From positions 1 through 28,614 of the forward strand of contig CAZWTY010000056.1 in NCBI GenBank assembly GCA_964637565.1: a stretch of 28,614 nt of DNA, read 5' to 3'. The notes beneath the pieces are model-generated. The model did not search any database and was not told where the DNA came from. It saw nothing but the letters and a program-made list of their open reading frames with translations. The DNA comes from DYJE01 sp964637565 (GTDB lineage Bacteria > Desulfobacterota > Desulfobacteria > Desulfobacterales > Desulfolunaceae). Each line of letters starts with the position of its first letter. Position 1 is the stretch's first letter. The translations under genes and the position numbers were made by a program. Below are positions 1 to 7,196 of the stretch, in pieces.

Positions 1-1126
1 TCGGCATAAACAGGTTGTTCAGCAGCATGGTTGAGATGGCCACCGATTCCACCATTACCATACCTGCAGCTGCGGAAAGACCTCCCAGAAAGGCCAATAA
101 TGCCATGGAACTGCTGCCTGCTGCCAGGGGCAGGCTGATCACAAAATAGTCTGCACCGGCATTGCCGCTGTAATGCAGAATGCCTCCCAGGGCAATCGGC
201 ATGATAAACAGGTTGATCAGGAACAGATAGGTGGGAAAGAGCCACATCGCCTTGCTGACATGGTTCAGATCAGCATTTTCTATGACCATCACATGAAACT
301 GGCGGGGCAGCAGGATGATGGCTCCCATGGAAAGAAACAGCATGGTGGAGGAGGGGATGAATCCCTGGCCTTCCGTGGGGTGCAGGGTGAACAGGCGGTT
401 AAACAGTTCAGGAAACTGCTGGTTAAAGCGGGACAGGATATCGCCAAAACCGTCGAACATGAACCAGGTAACAAAAATTCCCACGCTGATCAGGCTAACC
501 AACTTGACTACAGATTCAAAGGCCACAGCCGCAATCAAACCTTCATGGCGTTCAGCAGAAGGAAGGCGTCGGGCGCCAAAGATAACGCCGAATAGGGACA
601 GGATCAGGGCCAGACTCAGGCTGGTGGGAAATGATACGGCGGAGTCTGCTCCGGGCAGGGTGATGGTGCGTTGGGTAACGCCGCTGATCAGGGCAAAGGA
701 GGTGACTACCGCCTTAATCTGCAGGGCAATGTAGGGCATAACCCCCAAGACTGCAATCAGGGTAACCAGCGACCCCAGTAACTGAGAATTGCCGTAACGC
801 AGGCTGATGAAGTCGGCAATGGAAGACACATTATTTTCTTTGCTGATCCTGATGATTCTGCGCAGGATATAGAACCAGGAAAAGGCCACCAGTGACGGTC
901 CCAGATAAATCATTAAAAAATCAATGCCGCTGGTGGCCGCCTTACCCACACTGCCGTAAAAGGTCCATGAGGTGCAGTAAACCGCTATGGAAAGGCTGTA
1001 GACGTACGGGTTATTGACCAGGCTGCGTCCCTGCTCTGAGCGACGGCGAGCATACCAGGCCACCAGAAAAAGCAGACCGGCATAGCCTACAGCAATTGCA
1101 GTAACATAATAAATGTTCAGAGTCAC
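1..1126 (-). CDS. Sodium:solute symporter-type membrane protein, possibly N-terminal module of a CbrA-like sensor kinase (partial)
   Basis: I read this frame by reverse-complementing the left end. It is open from a GTG at 1126 to the window edge, about 375 codons, with no stop. The protein is a chain of hydrophobic segments with polar turns typical of the SSS (SLC5-like) fold. Near residues 40-60 it reads NPYVYSLSIAVYCTSWTFYG followed by a GSVGKAATSGIDFL stretch, then SIADFISLRYG. These patterns are typical of SSS domains that precede a histidine kinase in CbrA-type regulators, more than of simple PutP/ActP transporters. The kinase part, if present, would lie left of the window. The GTG start overlaps the stop of the upstream small membrane gene as GTGA, so translation is probably coupled. 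SSS membership is fairly sure; whether it is a transporter or a sensor kinase is open. Confidence 0.75.
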   Translation of the reverse strand, partial: MTLNIYYVTAIAVGYAGLLFLVAWYARRRSEQGRSLVNNPYVYSLSIAVYCTSWTFYGSVGKAATSGIDFLMIYLGPSLVAFSWFYILRRIIRISKENNVSSIADFISLRYGNSQLLGSLVTLIAVLGVMPYIALQIKAVVTSFALISGVTQRTITLPGADSAVSFPTSLSLALILSLFGVIFGARRLPSAERHEGLIAAVAFESVVKLVSLISVGIFVTWFMFDGFGDILSRFNQQFPELFNRLFTLHPTEGQGFIPSSTMLFLSMGAIILLPRQFHVMVIENADLNHVSKAMWLFPTYLFLINLFIMPIALGGILHYSGNAGADYFVISLPLAAGSSSMALLAFLGGLSAAAGMVMVESVAISTMLLNNLFMP

Positions 1127-1386
1127 CGGGGTGCCTGTTCTTCAGAGTGATACTCAGTTTGATCCGGCTCGGCTGCGCTGGCAAAAAGGTAGATAACACC
1201 GATTGAAATGGCCCAGCCAAGGGTAAAGTAAAGATACATCAGCGGGAAACCCAGGATGGTGGTTGGCTGGTTGAAGATCTTTAAAAAAGGGAAGTTCAGC
1301 ATGACGTTTCCCAGCACAAAGAAAATTACCCACGATTCCCGCAGGTGCAATCGTTTCAGAAATCGTTGTAGGTTTAAGCGCCACAT
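1123..1386 (-). CDS. Small two-helix membrane protein (DUF4212/DUF485-like symporter partner)
   Basis: An 87-aa protein starting at ATG 1386 (MWRLNLQRFLKR). The start is preceded by a purine-rich AAAGGGG about 11 bases upstream. A longer form from a TTG at 1428 (101 aa) is possible but has no convincing ribosome binding site. Two hydrophobic segments are visible, roughly ESWVIFFVLGNVMLNFPFL and GFPLMYLYFTLGWAISIGVI, followed by an acidic polar tail. A charged WRLNL start, two helices and a G-F-P turn resemble the small subunits (DUF4212/DUF485) encoded in front of SSS symporters. It sits directly upstream of the SSS-type gene and overlaps it by four bases, so the two probably act together in the inner membrane. 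The family assignment is inferred from size, topology and context. Confidence 0.6.
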   Translation of the reverse strand: MWRLNLQRFLKRLHLRESWVIFFVLGNVMLNFPFLKIFNQPTTILGFPLMYLYFTLGWAISIGVIYLFASAAEPDQTEYHSEEQAPR

Positions 1387-1493
1387 GGGGTAGGTAGCCC
1401 CTTTCTTTGTTTCAGGTTGGCTGATCAACTTTTACCATTGATCCCCCCACTGTGCAACCAGAGGGCAGATAATTATTGCCCCAGCGGAATCGT

Positions 1494-1522
1494 TTGACGC
1501 TTGTCAGCTTGTATGGTAGCGT
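1494..1522 (+). promoter_or_regulatory. Putative sigma70 promoter for the TPR lipoprotein operon
   Basis: TTGACG at 1494-1499, a 17-base spacer, then TAGCGT at 1517-1522 preceded by TGG as in extended -10 promoters. It lies about 50 bases before the ATG at 1571, in the gap between the divergent genes. The -10 hexamer is a weak match. The same architecture (TTGACA, TGC-TAGCCT) occurs in front of pilA at 7453-7480, which strengthens both calls slightly. Confidence 0.4.
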
Positions 1523-1570
1523 TTATCCCTTGATTGATTACGCAACCTGTTGAATTTCGGATGGTGTCCC

Positions 1571-3265
1571 ATGTTACGCTATGTACTCTGTTGTCTCGGT
1601 CTGTGTCTGCTTGCAGCCTGTAGTTCTGTGCGCCTGGCAGATTCTCCTGATGCAGGCCCGGTTTTTTCACACACCGGTCTTGGCGCCTATGCCCAGGCAC
1701 GTATTGCCTGGAATGAAGGTGATCTGGATCGGGCACTGGCACTGGCGCGTCAGGCGCAGACCGCCGACGCAACCACCCCGTATCCAATTATGCTTGAAGC
1801 TGAAATTCTGCTCAAATCAGGCAGGATTCAGGACTCGCTTTCTGCCATAGACCGGGCTGTTAAGGTCGCTCCTGACTATCGTCCACCCTATCTGCTGGGT
1901 GGCAGTATCATGTCTTCCCTGGGTAAGACCAAGGAGGCTGTTTCGTACCTGCGTCATGCGGTCAGGCTTGAACCGGGCAAAGAGGACGCTGTTCTGCATC
2001 TGACAACAAATCTGATGCAACTTTTTGAATACGAAGAGTCAGTTGCTGTTCTTAAGGGGCTGATCAAAGAGAAACCGGAATCTGCTGTAGGCAATTACTA
2101 TCTTGCCAAGGTTTACAGCCAGATGAAACTGTATCGTGAAGCGCTCAGCTACTATCAGCGCGCCCTTGAACTTCGTCCTGAACTTGTCCAGGCAACCGTT
2201 GATATGGCTATCTCCCATGAAGCTCTGGGGGAGTATGACAAGGCGATTGCTGCCTACAAAAAAGCACTTGATGATGCTGAAAACCGTGCTCCGCTTATTC
2301 AACACCTGATTCAACTTTTTATCCAGAACCGACGCTATGAAGATGCCCTGGTCTATCTGAAAAAACTGGATGAGATGGGACTGGCAACAACTGAGACGAA
2401 TCGGAAAATTGGTCTGATTTACCTCGAGCTTGAACGTTATGACGAGGCGATCAAGATTTTCTCCAAGATGCTTGAGTCTGATCCAGACGCCCATCAGATG
2501 CGCCTGTATCTTGGTAGTGCCTATGAAGAAAAAAATGATCTTGACCGAGCTGTCGTAGAATTCCAAAAAATACCAACAGATTCTGCTGTTTACTCTGAAG
2601 CTGTAGGTCATCTGGCGTTTATTTACAAAGAACAGGGAAAGGGGAAAGAGGCAGTAACTGTGCTTGAGCGGGCTATTGCCGCCAATCAGGATAAGCTTGA
2701 CCTGTATCTTTCTCTGGCAACACTTCATGATTCTCTGCATCAACCAGCTGAGGGGCTTAAACTGTTGCAAGGCGTTGAACCACGCTTTTCCGGCGATCCA
2801 AAATTTCAGTTCAGGGTAGGGATACTGTACGACAAGCTGGGCAAACGGCCAGAGTCCATTGAGCGGATGAAGAAAACCGTTGAGCTGAACCCTAAAGATG
2901 CTCAGGCCCACAACTTTCTTGGCTACACCTATGCAGAAATGGGAATCAACCTGAATGAAGCTTTAGCACACATCAAGAAAGCCCTGGAAGTCAGACCTGA
3001 TGATGGCTTCTTTATCGACAGCCTGGGGTGGGTCTACTACCAGATGAAGCGCTACGATGATGCGGTTCGTTATTTGGAGCAGGCAACGGAGCTGGTTCCT
3101 GATGATCCCACCATTCTTGAACATCTGGGGGATGCGCATCATGCCCGCAAAGAAAACAAACAGGCCCTAAAGTACTACAAAAAAGCTAAATCTCTTGATC
3201 CTAAAAAAAAGGAGCTGGATGAAAAGATGCGGCGGATCATCCGGGGCGAGCTGGAAGAGAAATGA
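1571..3265 (+). CDS. TPR-repeat lipoprotein
   Basis: A 564-aa protein. The ATG at 1571 is chosen over an in-frame TTG at 1550 because it gives a compact lipoprotein signal: hydrophobic h-region, then lipobox L-A-A-C with the lipidated Cys at residue 17, followed by Ser-Ser. GGATGG lies about seven bases upstream. After a short linker the rest is tandem tetratricopeptide repeats, recognisable from recurring patterns such as A-L-x-Y-Y-Q-R-A-L-E-L-R-P, G-x-x-Y-x-E-A and A-H-N-F-L-G-Y-T-Y-A-E-M-G; I estimate about a dozen. It ends in a lysine-rich tail. A lipid-anchored TPR solenoid of this size is usually a scaffold for periplasmic or outer-membrane protein complexes. The stop overlaps the next start (ATGA), so it forms an operon with a substrate-binding protein. 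No enzymatic motif is visible. Confidence 0.85.
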   Translation: MLRYVLCCLGLCLLAACSSVRLADSPDAGPVFSHTGLGAYAQARIAWNEGDLDRALALARQAQTADATTPYPIMLEAEILLKSGRIQDSLSAIDRAVKVAPDYRPPYLLGGSIMSSLGKTKEAVSYLRHAVRLEPGKEDAVLHLTTNLMQLFEYEESVAVLKGLIKEKPESAVGNYYLAKVYSQMKLYREALSYYQRALELRPELVQATVDMAISHEALGEYDKAIAAYKKALDDAENRAPLIQHLIQLFIQNRRYEDALVYLKKLDEMGLATTETNRKIGLIYLELERYDEAIKIFSKMLESDPDAHQMRLYLGSAYEEKNDLDRAVVEFQKIPTDSAVYSEAVGHLAFIYKEQGKGKEAVTVLERAIAANQDKLDLYLSLATLHDSLHQPAEGLKLLQGVEPRFSGDPKFQFRVGILYDKLGKRPESIERMKKTVELNPKDAQAHNFLGYTYAEMGINLNEALAHIKKALEVRPDDGFFIDSLGWVYYQMKRYDDAVRYLEQATELVPDDPTILEHLGDAHHARKENKQALKYYKKAKSLDPKKKELDEKMRRIIRGELEEK

Positions 3266-4902
3266 TTGTCCGGCATGCTCTCCAACGCTGGAGATATTAC
3301 GGCATTGCAGGGCTGATCTGCCTGCTCTGCGCTGCCTGCACTGCAGGAGAAACGCCGACATCCCGCAGCAGTTCATCTGCAGCAGCATCCCCGGCCTATG
3401 GTGATACCCTGGTGGAAGGCACCATTGGCGAGGCATCCACTCTCATTCCGATTCTCGCCTCTGACAGCGCCTCTCACAGTGTGGCAGGTCTGATCTATAA
3501 CGGCCTGATCAAATATGACAAGAACCTGAAGATTGTTGGCGATCTGGCCGAATCATATCAGGTCTCTCCTGATGGGCTTACCATTACCTTCAAACTGCGG
3601 CGTACTGTACGCTGGCATGATGGCAAACCGTTTACGTCACGTGATGTGCTCTATACCTACCGTGTCATTATTGATCCCAAGACCCCCACCGCCTATTCCG
3701 AAGACTTCAAGCAGGTAGCTGCAGTTACTGCACCGGATGCCTCTACCGTGGTGGTACGCTATGCCAAACCCTATGCACCAGCCCTTGCATCGTGGGCAGT
3801 AGCCATATTACCCAGTCATCTGCTGGAAGGGCAGGATATCACCAAAAGCCCGCTGGCTCGCAAGCCGGTTGGCACCGGGCCGTTCCGCTTTGCGGAGTGG
3901 GTGGCAGGTCAGAAGGTGGTGTTGGAGGCCAACAAAGACTACTTTGAAGGACGTCCTTACCTTGATCGATACGTCTTCCGTCTGATTCCTGATACATCCA
4001 CCATGTACATGGAATTAAAGGCTGGCGGTGTTGACCAGATGGGTTTAACCCCGGTGCAGTTTGCCCGACAGACCGATACCCCCCGTTTTAAGGCAGCCTT
4101 TAACAAGTACCGCTATCCCTCCAACGGCTATCTCTACCTTGGCTATAACCTGCGGCATCCCTTGTTTAAAGATGTCCGCGTCCGTCGTGCCATGACCGCT
4201 GCCATCAACAAGGATGAGTTGATTCAGGGCGTGCTGTTTGGCATGGGGCAAAAGGCAGACGGGCCGATGATCCCTGGTCGATGGGCCCATAATCCCAATG
4301 TAAAAGATATCCCCTTTAACCCAGCCTATGCCAAGCAGCTGTTGGCTGAAGCTGGCTGGAAACCGGGAGATGATGGTTTTCTGCAAAAAGACGGCAAGCC
4401 GTTGCGCTTTACCATCCTGACCAATCAGGGCAACCAGCAGCGTCTGATGACCGCCCAGATCATCCAGCAACGCCTGAAGCAGGTGGGGGTTGATGTGCAG
4501 ATCAGGATTGTGGAGTGGGCTGCTTTCCTGAAAGAGTTTATTGACAAGGGGAATTTTGAAGTGGTGCTGCTGGCCTGGCTGACCTCCCAGGACCCGGATA
4601 TGTACGACATCTGGCATTCCAGCAAGACCAAGCCTGGCGAACTGAACTTCATCGGCTATAATAACCCTGAGGTAGACCGCCTGCTGGAAGCAGGTCGCAG
4701 CACCTTTGATATTGTGAAGAGGAAAAAAGCCTACTACCGGATTCAGGAGATCCTGGCCGAAGAACAACCCTATACCTTTCTCTACGTGCCTGATGCCCTG
4801 CCGGTGGTTTCGTCTCGGATACATGGCATTGAACCGGCCCCGGCCGGGATTGGGCACAATCTGATTAAATGGTATGTACCCAAGGTGGAGCAGCGGTATT
4901 GA
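3262..4902 (+). CDS. Peptide/nickel-type ABC transporter substrate-binding lipoprotein (SBP family 5)
   Basis: A 546-aa protein with the usual length and layout of OppA/DppA-type binding proteins. The N-terminus is a basic stretch, a hydrophobic segment and a Cys at residue 26 in the context L-C-A-A-C, a slightly atypical lipobox because Cys occupies the -3 position. It is followed by a Ser/Ala-rich linker. Family signatures include the L-A-E-S-Y-Q-V-S-P-D-G-L-T-I-T-F-K-L-R stretch with V-R-W-H-D-G-K-P-F-T-S-R-D-V, and a later G-T-G-P-F-R-F-A-E-W. The start overlaps the stop of the TPR lipoprotein and has GGAAGAG just upstream. No permease or ATPase genes follow, so it either works with a distant Opp/Dpp permease or has been recruited as a solute sensor or chaperone. 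The substrate cannot be read from the sequence. Confidence 0.9.
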   Translation: MIVRHALQRWRYYGIAGLICLLCAACTAGETPTSRSSSSAAASPAYGDTLVEGTIGEASTLIPILASDSASHSVAGLIYNGLIKYDKNLKIVGDLAESYQVSPDGLTITFKLRRTVRWHDGKPFTSRDVLYTYRVIIDPKTPTAYSEDFKQVAAVTAPDASTVVVRYAKPYAPALASWAVAILPSHLLEGQDITKSPLARKPVGTGPFRFAEWVAGQKVVLEANKDYFEGRPYLDRYVFRLIPDTSTMYMELKAGGVDQMGLTPVQFARQTDTPRFKAAFNKYRYPSNGYLYLGYNLRHPLFKDVRVRRAMTAAINKDELIQGVLFGMGQKADGPMIPGRWAHNPNVKDIPFNPAYAKQLLAEAGWKPGDDGFLQKDGKPLRFTILTNQGNQQRLMTAQIIQQRLKQVGVDVQIRIVEWAAFLKEFIDKGNFEVVLLAWLTSQDPDMYDIWHSSKTKPGELNFIGYNNPEVDRLLEAGRSTFDIVKRKKAYYRIQEILAEEQPYTFLYVPDALPVVSSRIHGIEPAPAGIGHNLIKWYVPKVEQRY

Positions 4903-5026
4903 AGTTTTTCGGTGCCGCAGGTAGAGTAAGGCTTTAAGAACAACGAAAAACAGTGTGATGGTAGTGTGCATACTGCAACGTTCAAACTATCTTCGTTATG
5001 GATGAGTTTTTAAGGGGGTCATCCCA

Positions 5027-5611
5027 ATGCCCGTGCCACAGAACAGATCTGAACAAAAATGGACCTATGCCGACTATTTGACGTGGGATGATGGTCAACG
5101 CTGGGAGCTGGTTGAAGGTGAAGCGTATTGCATGAGTCCGGCTCCAAGTGTGAATCACCAGCGTATTGCAGGCAAGCTTTTTAGACCTCTTTCCACTCAT
5201 TTACAGGGGAAAACATGCGAGGTATTTTTTTCTCCCTTTGATATTCGTCTTTCAGAGCAGAATGACGTAAGTGACAACTACGTAGAAACCGTTGTGCAAC
5301 CAGATATAGTGGTAATCTGCGACAAAGCCAAGCTTGATGACCGTGGCTGTAACGGCGCACCTGACCTTATTATTGAAATTACCTCCCCATCCACAGCTAA
5401 AATGGATCTGACTGTAAAGTTTGATCTGTATGAGAAGCATGGTGTCAAAGAGTACTGGATTATTCATCCTGCAGAACATACGCTGCTTGTGTATAAGCGT
5501 GCAGAAAACGGCAAGTACGGGGCTGCCGACCGCTATGCCGGAGATGGCAAGGTTTTGGTGCCGCTGCTGGGAGATCTGGAGGTAGATCTGGCAGAGGTGT
5601 TCAGGGAATAA
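5027..5611 (+). CDS. Uma2 family (DUF820) putative restriction-endonuclease-fold nuclease, copy 1
   Basis: A 194-aa protein with the complete Uma2 layout. The N-terminal WTYADYLTWDDGQRWELVEG is followed by a variable middle part and a PD-(D/E)xK-like core: D93 in VVQPDIVV, E117 in the I-I-E-I-T-S-P-S-T strand, then K131 before F-D-L-Y-E-K-H-G-V-K-E-Y-W-I. The AAGGGGG before ATG 5027 is a good ribosome binding site. These proteins are common, often multicopy and of unproven function; the fold predicts DNA cleavage. It is roughly two-thirds identical by eye to the second copy at 6437-7039, and its last residues (VPLLGDLEVDLAEVFRE) recur in the broken tail at 7068-7139. It is the first member of a Uma2-rich patch in which other copies have decayed. 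Confidence 0.88.
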   Translation: MPVPQNRSEQKWTYADYLTWDDGQRWELVEGEAYCMSPAPSVNHQRIAGKLFRPLSTHLQGKTCEVFFSPFDIRLSEQNDVSDNYVETVVQPDIVVICDKAKLDDRGCNGAPDLIIEITSPSTAKMDLTVKFDLYEKHGVKEYWIIHPAEHTLLVYKRAENGKYGAADRYAGDGKVLVPLLGDLEVDLAEVFRE

Positions 5612-5751
5612 GACGGCGAAGGTACACTCGTGAAATCAACTGGATATAAGGATCATCGTTAGGTGTTGCAAAAATAAATACCGTCTGGCAGGTTGTTTTA
5701 TACGTTTGCCTGTGGTAGGCAATCGTATAAGTTTTGAGTGAGGTGTGTCGC

Positions 5752-5805
5752 ATGCAGAAAGAACATTTTGAAATTTTACTTTTCACAAGTCTTGATGCGA
5801 GGTAG
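5752..5805 (+). pseudogene. Decayed N-terminus of a small coiled-coil gene paralogous to 7197-7379
   Basis: The reading frame starts MQKEHFEILL and stops after 17 codons, against MGKEHFEVVL in the intact gene. The similarity continues upstream of the ATG for about 50 bases: GCCTGTGGTA, then GTATAAGTTTT against GTGTAAGTTTT. The 5' region and first ten codons are therefore a duplicate whose body was lost. The fragment ends where the DUF1640-like gene begins, and its last bases supply that gene's ribosome binding site (GAGG). It could persist as a leader peptide, but decay is the simpler reading. Confidence 0.6.
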
Positions 5806-5808
5806 ATC

Positions 5809-6054
5809 ATGTCAAGTATAACATTTGATACCCTGAAAATGTGTAAGCGCCTGAGAGAAGCAGGTTATACAGAACAACAGGCAGAAGTATTTGCAGAGGT
5901 GCATAAAGAAACCATTTCAGAGGCAATGGATACGACGCTTGCCACAAAAGAAGATATGAGAAAGTTGGAAATGGAGTTGGCTGTAATTAAGTGGATGCTT
6001 GGAACCGTAATGGGGGGCATAGTTGCTTTACTAATTAAAAGTTTTTTGAAGTAA
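5809..6054 (+). CDS. Small coiled-coil membrane protein (DUF1640/CCDC90-like)
   Basis: An 81-aa protein with the start ATG at 5809 preceded by GAGGTAGATC. The N-terminus ITFDTLKMCKRLREAGYTEQ and the following QAEVFAEVHKE match the DUF1640 pattern of a helical head with a G-x-x-x-x-Q-A-E-x-x-A turn. A short TKEDMRKLEMELA coiled coil and a single C-terminal membrane helix (about residues 62-79, WMLGTVMGGIVALLI) follow. Bacterial members are membrane-anchored coiled-coil proteins of unclear role, distant relatives of mitochondrial MCUR1/CCDC90. The neighbourhood with Uma2 genes suggests it belongs to the same accessory module; a partner relationship is a guess. Confidence 0.7.
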   Translation: MSSITFDTLKMCKRLREAGYTEQQAEVFAEVHKETISEAMDTTLATKEDMRKLEMELAVIKWMLGTVMGGIVALLIKSFLK

Positions 6055-6078
6055 GGGGCGTTGACAAAAGCCGTCAAT

Positions 6079-6210
6079 GGTTCTTTACAAAGTCCCTTTC
6101 AGGCTGATGGCCTCTATGGAGCCCCTGACCGATACGGTGATTATGGCAAGGTGAGTGTTTCGTTATTAGGTGACCTGACGATAGATTTGGCGGATGTATT
6201 TGCAGAGTAG
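6079..6210 (+). pseudogene. 3' fragment of a Uma2-family gene
   Basis: The reading QADGLYGAPDRYGDYGKVSV, SLLGDLTIDLADVFAE and a stop at 6208-6210 matches the C-terminal 36 or so residues of the intact Uma2 copy 2. From 6100 to 6236, including the first 24-bp repeat, the DNA aligns without gaps to 6929-7065, with about 11 mismatches in 137 bases by my count. The part before 6100 is only loosely similar. No nuclease core remains, so this is a dead tail produced by duplication or recombination. Confidence 0.75.
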
Positions 6211-6212
6211 TT

Positions 6213-6236
6213 GCTTGACAAATTAACAACGTCCCC
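6213..6236 (+). repeat. 24-bp direct repeat, copy 1
   Basis: GCTTGACA followed by AATTAACAACGTCCCC. It is identical to copy 3 at 7042-7065 and differs by one base from copy 2 at 6398-6421. It lies two bases after the stop of the broken Uma2 tail. Confidence 0.8.
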
Positions 6237-6397
6237 TTTAGGTTCCTCCTGTTTTACTGCAACCAGCAAAATAGGCTTTAACGGTGTTGAAGTAGCGCAA
6301 TTTTTGAACCAAACTCGCTCTGCTGTCAGTTTGGCATCCAGGCGAGGGGAAGCTTTGCTGGCCGCTAATGCAGATCTTAAATCAAGGCTTGATTTGT
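6237..6397 (+). pseudogene. Remnant resembling the C-terminal HTH of a REP-associated tyrosine (Y1) transposase
   Basis: A 161-base stretch bracketed by direct-repeat copies 1 and 2. The frame through it reads FNGVEVAQFLNQTRSAVSLA then SRRGEALLAANADLKSRL. This looks like the end of the helix-turn-helix often found after the Y1 transposase domain in IS200/RAYT-type proteins (a G-x-E-x-A-x-x-L-N, R-S-A-V-S, R-R-G pattern). There is no transposase catalytic domain (HUH and Tyr motifs) and no proper start, since the frame opens only at a TTG just before the repeat. I infer the tail of a deleted mobile element. The match is to a pattern I recognise, not a search result. Confidence 0.45.
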
Positions 6398-6421
6398 GCT
6401 TGATAAATTAACAACGTCCCC
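6398..6421 (+). repeat. 24-bp direct repeat, copy 2
   Basis: Same unit as copy 1 with one change (GCTTGATA instead of GCTTGACA). It lies directly before the ribosome binding site of Uma2 copy 2 and closes the transposase-like remnant on its right. Confidence 0.8.
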
Positions 6422-6436
6422 CGCCTGGAGGTGTTT

Positions 6437-7039
6437 ATGGTCCAAGCATTGAAAAAAACTGGTCAGAAATGGACCTACGCTGATTATCTTACCTGGGATG
6501 ATGGCCAGCGTTGGGAGCTGATTGACGGGGTGGCTTACCTGCTGCAAGGGGCTGTTGGACTTGCTCCGGCTCCACTTCGCCAACACCAGCAGCTATCTAT
6601 TGCGTTAGCTGCTCAACTGTATTTGCATCTTAAAGGTAAACCCTGCAAGGTCTATGATGCCCCCTTTGATGTGCGCCTGCACGAGCGGTCTGACGCAAGC
6701 GATAATTATATTGAAACTGTTGTGCAACCCGATATTCTTGTGGTTTGTGATACTACCAAGCTTGATGATCGCGGCTGTAAAGGCGCACCAGATCTGGTCA
6801 TTGAGGTTACTTCACCATCTACAGCCAGGCATGATCTAACCACCAAGTTTGATCTTTATCAAAAACATGGTGTAAAAGAATACTGGATAATCAGCCCTGA
6901 TGATAAAACCTTGATGGTCTTTAAGCTTCAGACTGATGGCCACTATGGAGCCCCTGACCGATACGGTGATGATGGCAAGGTGAAGGTTTCGTTACTAGGT
7001 GACCTGACAATAGATTTGGCGGATGTATTTGAAGGGTAG
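6437..7039 (+). CDS. Uma2 family (DUF820) putative nuclease, copy 2
   Basis: A 200-aa protein. The ATG at 6437 is chosen over a GTG at 6431 because GGAGG (6427-6431) sits five bases before it. The domain order is as in copy 1: KWTYADYLTWDDGQRWELID, then QPDILVVCD, the core L-V-I-E-V-T-S-P-S-T with its acidic residue, and K-F-D-L-Y-Q-K-H-G-V-K-E-Y-W. The C-terminus APDRYGDDGKV, SLLGDLTIDLADVFEG is the source or sister of the broken tail at 6100-6210. The gene is flanked on both sides by the 24-bp repeat, as if it were one cargo unit of a repeat-bounded array. Copies 1 and 2 have diverged mostly in the middle (about residues 32-70). Confidence 0.88.
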   Translation: MVQALKKTGQKWTYADYLTWDDGQRWELIDGVAYLLQGAVGLAPAPLRQHQQLSIALAAQLYLHLKGKPCKVYDAPFDVRLHERSDASDNYIETVVQPDILVVCDTTKLDDRGCKGAPDLVIEVTSPSTARHDLTTKFDLYQKHGVKEYWIISPDDKTLMVFKLQTDGHYGAPDRYGDDGKVKVSLLGDLTIDLADVFEG

Positions 7040-7041
7040 CA

Positions 7042-7065
7042 GCTTGACAAATTAACAACGTCCCC
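7042..7065 (+). repeat. 24-bp direct repeat, copy 3
   Basis: Identical to copy 1, including its position two bases after a Uma2 stop codon. On its right it abuts the in-frame tail of another, different Uma2 gene. Confidence 0.8.
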
Positions 7066-7067
7066 TG

Positions 7068-7139
7068 GCTGGAATTGTAGCTGTACCACTGCTGGACGAT
7101 CTGGTAGTTGATCTGGCGGAGGTGTTCAGGGAAGAGTAG
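7068..7139 (+). pseudogene. 3' tail of a further Uma2-family gene
   Basis: The frame reads AGIVAVPLLDDLVVDLAEVF, REE and stops. It matches the C-terminus of Uma2 copy 1 (VPLLGDLEVDLAEVFRE) better than copy 2. It begins immediately after repeat copy 3, so the repeat marks the breakpoint that removed the rest of the gene. In an intact layout this tail would have preceded the 60-aa coiled-coil gene. Confidence 0.7.
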
Positions 7140-7196
7140 ATTACCTTGCACGTCAGCCTGTGGTATGCAGGTGTAAGTTTTGGAGGAGATGTACAG

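Noticed and set aside
173..734. Two plus-strand open frames of about 140 aa near the left end
   Set aside because: They are antisense to the continuous SSS-type membrane protein on the minus strand and read as Lys/Arg/Gln-rich shadow sequence.
2039..2911. A 290-aa open frame on the minus strand inside the TPR lipoprotein gene
   Set aside because: It is antisense to clear TPR coding sequence, has no recognisable motif and no ribosome binding site.
4904..4951. Inverted repeat GTTTTTCG / CGAAAAAC after the substrate-binding protein gene
   Set aside because: Only eight bases with a 32-base loop and no T-tract, so it is not a convincing terminator.
4045..4971. A 308-aa open frame on the minus strand opposite the substrate-binding protein gene
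   Set aside because: The plus-strand frame encodes a full family-5 binding protein; the antisense composition is low-information and has no domain.
6215..6245. TTGACA inside the 24-bp repeat as a promoter -35
   Set aside because: No acceptable -10 lies 16-18 bases downstream in copies 1 or 3.
6211..6411. A 66-aa gene between Uma2 fragments
   Set aside because: It starts at a TTG just before repeat copy 1 and stops inside copy 2. It is better explained as a transposase remnant spanned by repeats.
6213..7065. Three repeats considered as a CRISPR array
   Set aside because: Spacing is irregular (161 and 620 bases), the units are associated with genes, and no cas genes are present.
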